From: Acidobacteriota bacterium
GTDB taxonomy: Bacteria > Acidobacteriota > Terriglobia > Terriglobales > Acidobacteriaceae
Reading direction: 5' to 3'
Length of the DNA: 5,808 bases
Assembly: GCA_021810735.1 (NCBI GenBank)
Contig: JAJZIF010000265.1
Location: 1-5,808 of the forward strand
The notes below the pieces were generated by a model that saw nothing but the letters and a program-made list of their open reading frames with translations, was not told the DNA's origin and ran no database searches. Below are positions 1 to 5,437 of this stretch, in pieces. Both the position numbers and the translations under genes were made by a program. Each line of letters opens with the position of its first letter. Position 1 is the first letter of the stretch.

Positions 1-1183
1 ATGCGTAGTTGAGTCCCATGACGAACTGGAACGAATTGCGTTTGGTGGGAGGCAGGGTAGCCGGGACGAAGTTGAGATAGCTGTCGATGGTGCCGACGGA
101 GAGTGCGAGATTTTTCCACGTGGGGAAGACGAGCTTGTTTGTTTCGTTGGCCGAGTATGCCTTGGGGTTGTTGTAGGCCGAGATGTAGCCGATGCTCTGC
201 TGAAACGTAAAGGGCTTGAGATGGAGCGCGTAGTTGGCCGCGTAGGTGGAACCGATGAGGTTCTGGTTCTGGTTCTGGTTGGTGGCGCTGGCGATGAACT
301 GCTGCTTTTCATACTGAATCGTTGCCTTGAGGTCGACCTGCTGGCGGGGTGTCTGTATGGCGGTCCAGCCGATGCCGCTTCCGTAGATCTGCTGGAGCTG
401 GAGGTTCTGGCTGAAATTGTGATCGAAGGCGGTTTGCGCGAGGGCGAAGAAGCGCGGAGTGAAGTACTGATCGCGTTCGGCGTCGACGTGGTAGATGGCG
501 GTTTTGGTGATGAGGGCAGGCACGAGTGTGCCGGTGGCGTCGTAGTAGGCGGGCTGGGTGATTTTGCCGTAGGAGTCGTTGAAGTCGAACTGGGTGTTAT
601 TTCTGCGGCGGAGCCAGCTCACGGTTGGCGAGAGACGGTCGAGGCTGACGCCAACGGTGACGGAGTACTGATTTTCCGTGGCGGTTACCAGCGATGCGCC
701 GGCAGTGGCGGTGCCGTTCCAACCCTGGAAGAAGCCCTGGTGGTGGCCGAGCTGCTTTTGCAGGGTAGCGAGGCTGGTGACGATGCTCACATTTTTCACG
801 GGGATCTGCGCAATTGTGGCGTGGGAGACCGGTTCGACGGTGAGCATCTGGCCGGACATGGTGAGTTGGCCGCGAGGGATGTGTCCGGATTCAATCTGAT
901 GGGACGTGGCGGATTTTTCAAGAACCGCAAAGGGTTCGGAGGTGCGGAGTTCCTTGATGTTGCTCCATTTGATGTGCAACTCGCCCAGCGGACCGCTCTG
1001 AAAGATGACGGTGCCGTTGACGGAGCGGAGGAATTTGCCGTGCAGGGTGTCTCCATTGGAAAGCACGATGACGTCGGGAGCAGGAGCCGGTTTTTGCGGG
1101 GCGGCGTGAGCGGCGACCGCAAAGGCAAGGAGGACAACCATAATGCTGCCGGGACGAGCCACGAGATAGCGAGAGAACAGCAT
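1..1183 (-). CDS. DUF481 domain outer-membrane protein, C-terminal tip cut by the window edge
   Basis: The minus strand is open without a stop from 1183 to base 1 (394 complete codons). The start ATG at 1183 was chosen because GGAGGA (1198-1193) lies 9 bases before it; another in-frame ATG at 1192 directly abuts that motif and is a worse fit. Residues 1-27 are a signal peptide (hydrophobic MVVLLAFAVAA, then cleavage after AHA). Residues about 34-100 form the NGD-T-GK...G--I-W--I-EL segment often found before DUF481 in Acidobacteriota. From about residue 150 (G-F-Q-GWNGTATAG) the sequence alternates polar and aromatic residues like a transmembrane beta barrel, ending in FVMGLNYA, which resembles the final strand of such barrels. 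Probably only a few residues are missing. An outer-membrane location is inferred; substrate and function are unknown, as for the family. It is divergent from mqnC. Residues 302-308 are an Asn-Gln repeat. Confidence 0.85.
   Translation of the reverse strand, partial: MLFSRYLVARPGSIMVVLLAFAVAAHAAPQKPAPAPDVIVLSNGDTLHGKFLRSVNGTVIFQSGPLGELHIKWSNIKELRTSEPFAVLEKSATSHQIESGHIPRGQLTMSGQMLTVEPVSHATIAQIPVKNVSIVTSLATLQKQLGHHQGFFQGWNGTATAGASLVTATENQYSVTVGVSLDRLSPTVSWLRRRNNTQFDFNDSYGKITQPAYYDATGTLVPALITKTAIYHVDAERDQYFTPRFFALAQTAFDHNFSQNLQLQQIYGSGIGWTAIQTPRQQVDLKATIQYEKQQFIASATNQNQNQNLIGSTYAANYALHLKPFTFQQSIGYISAYNNPKAYSANETNKLVFPTWKNLALSVGTIDSYLNFVPATLPPTKRNSFQFVMGLNYA
260..280 (-). repeat. Hexanucleotide tandem repeat inside the DUF481 gene
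   Basis: Three perfect copies of TTCTGG (261-278, plus strand) with one partial unit encode alternating Asn and Gln (residues 302-308) on the minus strand. The unit is a multiple of three, so copy changes would lengthen or shorten the protein without a frameshift. It falls in the predicted barrel domain, probably in a loop or turn. Confidence 0.6.
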
Positions 1184-1192
1184 AAGCGTCAT

Positions 1193-1198
1193 TCCTCC
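1193..1198 (-). promoter_or_regulatory. Ribosome binding site of the DUF481 gene
   Basis: GGAGGA on the minus strand lies 9 bases before the ATG at 1183 and 0 bases before the ATG at 1192, which favours the former. An ATG at 1200 overlaps the motif and opens a three-codon frame (ATG GAG GAA TGA) whose stop overlaps the ATG at 1192; this is probably coincidental. Confidence 0.6.
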
Positions 1199-1258
1199 AT
1201 TCGAGCCGGGTGGGGGTTGGACTGCACCGGTTTGTGAGCCCACGGATTTACCCATGTT

Positions 1259-1289
1259 CGATGCGTGTTTTTGAAGATGGCGATGCGTG
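1259..1289. promoter_or_regulatory. Candidate operator: 9-bp direct repeat at 22-bp period
   Basis: CGATGCGTG occurs exactly at 1259-1267 and again at 1281-1289. The 22-bp spacing places both copies on about the same face of the helix. The downstream copy ends just before the region where the mqnC -35 box should be, and no good -35 is visible there, as would fit an activator-dependent promoter. It could equally serve the divergent DUF481 gene. Function is inferred only from spacing and position. Confidence 0.35.
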
Positions 1290-1317
1290 GAAGGTCCAGT
1301 TTTGGGCGGGATTTCCA

Positions 1318-1323
1318 TACAAT
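1318..1323 (+). promoter_or_regulatory. Candidate -10 box of mqnC, leaderless arrangement
   Basis: TACAAT matches the TATAAT consensus at 5 of 6 bases. Transcription would start about seven bases downstream, at or next to the A of the ATG at 1330, giving a leaderless mRNA. The -35 region at 17-bp spacing (1295-1300, TCCAGT) is poor. AGAGG (1324-1328) lies only one base before the ATG, too close for a normal ribosome binding site. Confidence 0.45.
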
Positions 1324-1329
1324 AGAGGC

Positions 1330-2376
1330 ATGGGCATCACTTACCAGGAAGCTCTGGACTATTTTGCGTCGAATGACTTGATCGGCCTCGGCATGGAAGC
1401 CGATGCGGTGCGGCGGAAGCTGCACCCTGAAGGCGTGGTCACCTACATCATCGACCGCAACATCAACTACACGAACTTCTGCACGGAGTACTGTACCTTC
1501 TGCGCCTTCTACCGGCCGCTGAAGGGCAAGATGGCGAGCGAGGGGTACATCCTCGACTTTGACACGATCTACGCGAAGGTTGCCGAGACGATAGAGATGG
1601 GCGGCACGGGCGTACTCATGCAGGGCGGACTGCATCCTGACCTGAAGATCGAGTGGTTCGAGCGGCTGCTGAAAGGGATCAAGCAGCGGTTCCCGCAGAT
1701 CTGGCTGCACTGCTTTTCGGCGTCGGAGATCCTGGCGATTGCCGAGTACAGCGAATTGAGCGTGCGCGACACGATTGCACGACTGCGAGATGCGGGGCTG
1801 GATTCGATTCCCGGAGGCGGCGCGGAGATTCTGGACGATGAGGTGCGGCACAGGATTGCGCGCCTCAAATGCGGCACCGAGGATTGGCTGCATGTGCACC
1901 GCACGGCGCACCAGCTGGGCATGCGCACGACGGCCACGATGATGTTTGGCGTGGGCGAGACGTTTGAGCATCGCGTGAACCACTTTGAGCGCGTGCGGCA
2001 ACTGCAGGAAGAGACGGGCGGATTTACGGCGTTTATTCCGTGGAGCTTTCAGCCGCAGAATACGGCACTGGGCGGCCGGGGATGGGACGAGGCAACAGCG
2101 GTCGAGTACCTGAAGGTGCTGGCGATTTCGCGGCTCTACCTGGACAACATAGAGAACGTGCAGTCGAGCTGGGTGACGCAAGGGTTGAAGGTGCTGCAGA
2201 TGGGGCTGCGCTTTGGCGGCAACGATGTTGGCTCGGTGATGCTGGAGGAAAACGTGGTGAAGGCCGCGGGGACTTCCAATTGCACGACAGAGGAAGAGCT
2301 GCGAAGGGTGATTCGCGATGCGGGGTTCAAGCCGGTGCAGCGCGATACGCTCTATCGCACGATGTTTCTGAATTGA
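1330..2376 (+). CDS. mqnC: Cyclic dehypoxanthinyl futalosine synthase (radical SAM)
   Basis: MqnC cyclises dehypoxanthine futalosine to its cyclic form in the futalosine route to menaquinone, in the cytoplasm, using a [4Fe-4S] cluster and S-adenosylmethionine. The 348-residue product shows the radical SAM cysteines as C51-TEY-C55-TF-C58, preceded by VVTYIIDRNINYTN. Further family blocks are MQGGLHPDL, SIPGGGAEIL, TATMMFGVGET and AFIPWSFQPQNT; the last favours MqnC over the related MqnE and CofH. Length is typical. The start at 1330 gives an N-terminus (MGITYQEALDYF) of the usual MqnC form; the frame is open upstream to an ATG at 1210, but that 40-residue extension is not family-like. It is read from a probable leaderless promoter and ends before a hairpin terminator. 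No other mqn gene is in the window, so it stands apart from its pathway partners here. Confidence 0.95.
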   Translation: MGITYQEALDYFASNDLIGLGMEADAVRRKLHPEGVVTYIIDRNINYTNFCTEYCTFCAFYRPLKGKMASEGYILDFDTIYAKVAETIEMGGTGVLMQGGLHPDLKIEWFERLLKGIKQRFPQIWLHCFSASEILAIAEYSELSVRDTIARLRDAGLDSIPGGGAEILDDEVRHRIARLKCGTEDWLHVHRTAHQLGMRTTATMMFGVGETFEHRVNHFERVRQLQEETGGFTAFIPWSFQPQNTALGGRGWDEATAVEYLKVLAISRLYLDNIENVQSSWVTQGLKVLQMGLRFGGNDVGSVMLEENVVKAAGTSNCTTEEELRRVIRDAGFKPVQRDTLYRTMFLN

Positions 2377-2400
2377 ACGGGAAATCAGCAGGACGAGACG

Positions 2401-2426
2401 CGGCGGCCGGATATGGCCGCCGTTTT
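2401..2426 (+). terminator. Rho-independent terminator of mqnC
   Basis: CGGCGGCC (2401-2408), a six-base loop and GGCCGCCG (2415-2422) form a perfect 8-bp GC-rich stem followed by TTTT (2423-2426), 24 bases after the mqnC stop. On the minus strand the same hairpin follows the transporter stop codon within a few bases but lacks a downstream U run, so it looks one-directional, although it may protect the 3' end of the convergent transcript. Confidence 0.75.
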
Positions 2427-3040
2427 CACGTGCGGGTTGCGGCGTGTTCGGCGCGTGCGGCCCGCCACACAGCTTTGGCTGCGGTCGCGTTCATCCACGT
2501 GATGCCGACGCCGACGATGAAATCTGGCCAGCCGGAAAACCAGTAAAGCGTAACGATGCCCGCGGCGATGATGGCCAGGTTGGCGAAGGTGTCGTTGCGG
2601 GCGGAAAGAAACGCCGCACGAGTGAGGCTTCCCTGATGGTGGCGGAAGCGCGTGAGGATGAGGGCGCAGCCGAAGTTGACAATCAGGGCGCCGAATCCCG
2701 TGGCGGAGAGCAGCCATGGCTCTGGCGCGACGGGGTGGAGGAGCTTTTCGATGGCAGCCCAGATCGTAGCGATGGTGGGTATGAGCAATACCAGAGCGAG
2801 AAACATGCCGACGCGGGCACGGGTTCGATCGCTTCGGCGCAGGGCGAGGAGGATGAGCAGGTTGAGCGCGGTATCTTCCAGGAAATCGATGCTGTCAGCG
2901 AACAGGGAGACAGAGCCGATTCTGCGCGCCATGGCGAATTCGAAGCCGAAGAACGCCAGATTGGCGAGCGCCACGCTGGCTACGGCGCGCGTGAGTGCGG
3001 GATCGACCTTTGTCTGCGCGGGATGTTGCGATGCGTCCAA
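2426..3040 (-). CDS. Short cation diffusion facilitator (CDF)-like transporter
   Basis: This 204-residue inner-membrane protein has about six hydrophobic segments. GSVSLFADSIDFLEDTALN (residues 42-60) matches the TM2 signature of CDF metal transporters, with D52 and D56 aligning to the site-A aspartates of E. coli FieF (D45, D49). TM5 carries S-A-R-N-D (146-150): D150 matches FieF D157, but the position of the ligand His153 is a serine. G-W-P-D-F near 170-174 fits the start of TM6. The protein ends soon after TM6, so it lacks the cytoplasmic C-terminal domain of full CDF proteins. Metal/proton antiport is the family function; the metal is unknown. The start is TTG at 3040: an in-frame TAG lies at 3067-3065 and no ATG or GTG lies between them. 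GAGA about 7 bases upstream is a weak ribosome site. It lies 72 bases downstream of doxX, probably cotranscribed. Confidence 0.82.
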   Translation of the reverse strand: MDASQHPAQTKVDPALTRAVASVALANLAFFGFEFAMARRIGSVSLFADSIDFLEDTALNLLILLALRRSDRTRARVGMFLALVLLIPTIATIWAAIEKLLHPVAPEPWLLSATGFGALIVNFGCALILTRFRHHQGSLTRAAFLSARNDTFANLAIIAAGIVTLYWFSGWPDFIVGVGITWMNATAAKAVWRAARAEHAATRT

Positions 3041-3066
3041 CTTGAATTCTCGCTGGGTACTGTCCT

Positions 3067-3087
3067 ATGGCGTGATTTCCACGCCAT
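3067..3087. repeat. Perfect 8-bp inverted repeat between doxX and the CDF-like gene
   Basis: ATGGCGTG (3067-3074) and CACGCCAT (3080-3087) are perfect inverted copies around a five-base loop ATTTC. It falls in the 72-bp gap of a same-strand gene pair, 26 bases after the doxX stop and 26 bases before the TTG start. No T run follows on the minus strand, so it is not a classical terminator. It could be an mRNA hairpin affecting relative expression of the two genes, or a binding site. Confidence 0.55.
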
Positions 3088-3112
3088 GAGGTTACAGTTG
3101 CACGGGGCAGGC

Positions 3113-3550
3113 CTATTTCCGGGCGCTGTCGAAGCTGAGGAAACCGGGACCACCGAGGAAGATCGCCAATAATGCGCCGAGGTAGAGGACGATGAGCTCG
3201 CCGTGTTCGGCCATGGGGCCGTGCCCAAAGAAGGCGAAGTGGTGCACGAAGGCCCAGGCAACGAAGATGTTGGAGAAGCAGAAGGCCGCCGCCCAGCGGG
3301 TGCCGAGTCCAATGACGAGCAGGAACGAACAGACGAAGTCAGAAAAGAAGGCAATGAGGAAAGTGAGCGGGGCCCCGAGGTGAAAAAGACTGGGAAAGTG
3401 GGCCATAAAGGCAAACCATTGCGAGGGGCGCTTCTCCCACCCGTGGCGCAGGAAAAGAGTGGCGCCGGTGGCGATGCGGAGAATGGTGAGGCTCAGCCGC
3501 GGGGATGAGGGCAGGAAGTCTGCACCGAGTAAGTTCTTGAAGCTGCTCAT
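3113..3550 (-). CDS. DoxX family membrane protein
   Basis: This is a 145-residue protein with four predicted membrane helices (about 19-37, 58-82, 86-106 and 117-135), the usual size and topology of DoxX/SURF4-like proteins. Family-like features include R-L-S-L-T-I-LRIATGATLFLRHGWEK in helix 1, G-L-G-TRWAA before helix 3 and a His-rich HHFAFFGHGP loop followed by EHGEL at the start of helix 4. The ATG at 3550 was chosen because AAAGG (3562-3558) lies 7 bases before it; the frame is open to an ATG at 3631, but the extra 27 residues are charged and not family-like. DoxX proteins are poorly understood; some are linked to thiosulfate:quinone oxidoreductase or redox complexes, but nothing here shows such a partner. 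It is divergent from the glycosyltransferase gene and lies upstream of the CDF-like gene, probably as its operon partner. Confidence 0.88.
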   Translation of the reverse strand: MSSFKNLLGADFLPSSPRLSLTILRIATGATLFLRHGWEKRPSQWFAFMAHFPSLFHLGAPLTFLIAFFSDFVCSFLLVIGLGTRWAAAFCFSNIFVAWAFVHHFAFFGHGPMAEHGELIVLYLGALLAIFLGGPGFLSFDSARK

Positions 3551-3557
3551 ATAATCG

Positions 3558-3562
3558 CCTTT
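3558..3562 (-). promoter_or_regulatory. Ribosome binding site of doxX
   Basis: AAAGG on the minus strand lies 7 bases before the ATG at 3550 and decides the start in favour of this ATG over the longer frame beginning at 3631. Confidence 0.6.
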
Positions 3563-3663
3563 CAGGGGTTCTTGTGGGAGGCAACGTGACCGGAGGGCTG
3601 CTTCCTCTGGGCTGTGACCATCTTCGCCCATGCATCCGGGGCAGGCTCCGGGGTCGTCTCATG

Positions 3664-3669
3664 ATTATG
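3664..3669 (-). promoter_or_regulatory. Possible -10 box for doxX
   Basis: CATAAT on the minus strand matches TATAAT at 5 of 6 bases. The hexamer 17 bases upstream (3692-3687, GCGAAA) is a weak -35. It would give a leader of roughly 105 bases. Its -35 would overlap the -35 of the opposing glycosyltransferase promoter, so the two might compete. Weak evidence. Confidence 0.25.
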
Positions 3670-3687
3670 GAACGGGATGCTTTCGTT

Positions 3688-3716
3688 TTCGCAGCGTGGG
3701 CTGCAGATCGTACAAT
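3688..3716 (+). promoter_or_regulatory. Sigma70-type promoter of the glycosyltransferase gene
   Basis: TTCGCA (3688-3693, 4 of 6 matches to TTGACA) is separated by exactly 17 bases from TACAAT (3711-3716, 5 of 6 matches to TATAAT). The predicted start of transcription is near 3723, only a few bases before the ATG at 3726, so the message would be leaderless or nearly so unless a later ATG is used. Confidence 0.55.
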
Positions 3717-3725
3717 ATCAATGAC

Positions 3726-5393
3726 ATGCCGGTCATGGAAATAATGCCTCTGATGCATGGACTCTCCGCCGGCCGGTGTGCCGCACTGGCGCAGATCGAC
3801 CTGCATACACTCTCCCACTACTGGCAGACGCATTATGCCGACCGCACCTTCCAGAATCTTTATCGCTGGAATTTGTTTGACGCGTCGCTGCTGCTGCCCT
3901 ATTTCCTGGTGATGATTCTCCTGTCGTTTTATGGGCTTCATCGCTACATCATGGTGTGGGAGTATTTTCACTACCGGAAGAACGCCGCCAAAGAGCCGGG
4001 GACAGAGTTTGAAGAATTGCCGTTTGTGACGGTGCAGCTGCCAATTTATAACGAACAATTTGTGATCGACCGGCTGATTGACGCCGTATGCCAGTTGGAA
4101 TATCCGAAGGATCGTCTGGAGATTCAGGTACTGGATGACTCGACGGACGAGACGGAGCAGGTAGCCGCGGATCTGGTGAAGAAATACCAGGAACTGGGGC
4201 ACCCAATTGTTTATATTCACCGCACCAACCGGCATGGCTTCAAGGCCGGTGCGCTGGACGAAGGGCTGAAGGTTGCCAAAGGACAGTTCGTGGCGATCTT
4301 TGATGCGGATTTTGTTCCGCCGCCGGACTGGATCATGAAGGTGATCCACCACTTCTCGGATCCATCAATCGGGATGGTGCAGACGCGGTGGACGCACCTG
4401 AACCGGGACTACAGCTTCCTGACGCAAGTGGAGGCCATTCTGCTGGACGGGCACTTTGTGCTGGAGCATGGGGCGCGTTCGCGGTCGGGAGTGTTCTTTA
4501 ACTTCAACGGCACGGCGGGGATGTGGCGGCGCGAGGCCATCCACGAGGCTGGCGGTTGGCAGCACGACACGCTGACCGAGGACACGGACCTGAGCTACCG
4601 CGCGCAGATGGTGGGTTGGAAGTTCAAGTACCTACAGGATGTAGAGTGCCCGGCGGAACTGCCGATCGAGATGACAGCCTTCAAGACGCAGCAGGCGCGG
4701 TGGGCCAAAGGGCTGATTCAGACCTCGATGAAACTGCTGCCAAGGCTGTTCCGGACCAAGCTCACGCTCCGGGAGAAGCTGGAAGCCTGGTACCACCTGA
4801 CGGCCAACATCAGCTATCCACTGATGATTGTGCTGTCGGTGCTGCTGATGCCGGCGATGATCATCCGCTTTTACCAGGGATGGTTCCAGATGCTGTTCAT
4901 TGATTTTCCGCTGTTTGCGGCGTCGACCTTTTCGATCGGATCGTTTTACCTGGTCTCGCAGCAGATTCTTTTTCCCAAGCGCTGGCACAAGACGCTGTTG
5001 TATCTGCCATTCCTGATGTCGCTGGGCATCGGGCTGACCTTGACCAATTCGAAGGCGGTGATTGAGGCGCTGCTGGGCATTCAGACGTCGTTCAAACGCA
5101 CGCCGAAGTATCGAGTGCAGACGAAGGGCGAGAAATCGAAGGCGTCGAAGTATCGCAAACGGCTGGGGATTCTGCCGCTGTTTGAGCTGGCGATCGGCGG
5201 CTATTTTGCCCTGTGCATCTGGTATTCGGTGGTGAACCAGAACATTTTCACCGTGCCGTTTCTGCTGCTGTTTGTGATCGGCTACTGGTATACAGGGCTG
5301 CTTTCGATCTTCCAGGGCAGGTTTGAGCGCTGGCGGCGGGGCGGGGTGAACCTGGATGAGTCGTCGCCAAAGCCATTCCCGGTAGGGATATAG
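3726..5393 (+). CDS. Processive membrane glycosyltransferase, family GT2 (cellulose synthase / CslA-like)
   Basis: This inner-membrane enzyme probably polymerises a beta-linked polysaccharide from a nucleotide sugar on the cytoplasmic face. The 555-residue product has one N-terminal membrane helix (about 55-76), a GT2 domain (about 100-330) and about five C-terminal helices (362-381, 395-416, 424-442, 485-503, 508-530). All processive GT2 motifs are visible: D137-D138 in LDDSTDET, D193-A-D195 in FDADFVPP, T284-E-D286 in TEDTDLSYR, and Q322-Q-A-R-W326. The FKRTPKYRV block before the penultimate helix resembles CslA/glucomannan-type synthases more than bacterial BcsA, and there is no PilZ domain. 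Product sugar is unknown. The frame is open to an ATG at 3630, but that extension covers the promoter, so 3726 is preferred; ATGs at 3735, 3744 and 3753 are possible and none has a clear ribosome site. No terminator is seen before the next gene, 44 bases on. Confidence 0.9.
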   Translation: MPVMEIMPLMHGLSAGRCAALAQIDLHTLSHYWQTHYADRTFQNLYRWNLFDASLLLPYFLVMILLSFYGLHRYIMVWEYFHYRKNAAKEPGTEFEELPFVTVQLPIYNEQFVIDRLIDAVCQLEYPKDRLEIQVLDDSTDETEQVAADLVKKYQELGHPIVYIHRTNRHGFKAGALDEGLKVAKGQFVAIFDADFVPPPDWIMKVIHHFSDPSIGMVQTRWTHLNRDYSFLTQVEAILLDGHFVLEHGARSRSGVFFNFNGTAGMWRREAIHEAGGWQHDTLTEDTDLSYRAQMVGWKFKYLQDVECPAELPIEMTAFKTQQARWAKGLIQTSMKLLPRLFRTKLTLREKLEAWYHLTANISYPLMIVLSVLLMPAMIIRFYQGWFQMLFIDFPLFAASTFSIGSFYLVSQQILFPKRWHKTLLYLPFLMSLGIGLTLTNSKAVIEALLGIQTSFKRTPKYRVQTKGEKSKASKYRKRLGILPLFELAIGGYFALCIWYSVVNQNIFTVPFLLLFVIGYWYTGLLSIFQGRFERWRRGGVNLDESSPKPFPVGI

Positions 5394-5425
5394 CGCGTTG
5401 TAACTCGACAGTAAGCCAAGGCAGC

Positions 5426-5431
5426 AGGAGG
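5426..5431 (+). promoter_or_regulatory. Strong ribosome binding site before an apparent ATT start
   Basis: AGGAGG is a perfect anti-Shine-Dalgarno complement. Six bases downstream, where an initiation codon is expected, stands ATT (5438-5440). The ATG at 5477 is 45 bases away, far out of range of this site. Confidence 0.6.
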
Positions 5432-5437
5432 TACGAG

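Noticed and set aside
221..1237. Long plus-strand open frame (338 codons)
   Set aside because: It is codon-aligned antisense to the DUF481 gene; its product is low-complexity and Gly/Val/Glu-rich without family motifs, whereas the minus strand gives a signal peptide and barrel.
1210..1329. Upstream extension of mqnC from ATG 1210 or 1261
   Set aside because: The added residues do not resemble MqnC N-termini and would cover the direct repeat and -10 box; the start at 1330 gives the usual N-terminus.
1189..2181. Minus-strand open frame of 330 codons over mqnC
   Set aside because: It is antisense to a clear MqnC and its product is Arg/His/Gln-rich with no recognisable domain.
2444..3172. Plus-strand open frame of 242 codons
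   Set aside because: It is antisense to the CDF-like gene, with acidic, Gly-rich low-complexity translation and no membrane or enzymatic motif.
3630..3725. Longer N-terminus of the glycosyltransferase from ATG 3630
   Set aside because: The extra 32 residues are encoded across the predicted promoter and lack similarity to the family; transcription would start too late to include them.
3339..4352. Minus-strand open frame of 337 codons spanning doxX and the glycosyltransferase
   Set aside because: It crosses the divergent promoter region and overlaps two well-supported genes; the product is Arg/His/Pro-rich without motifs.
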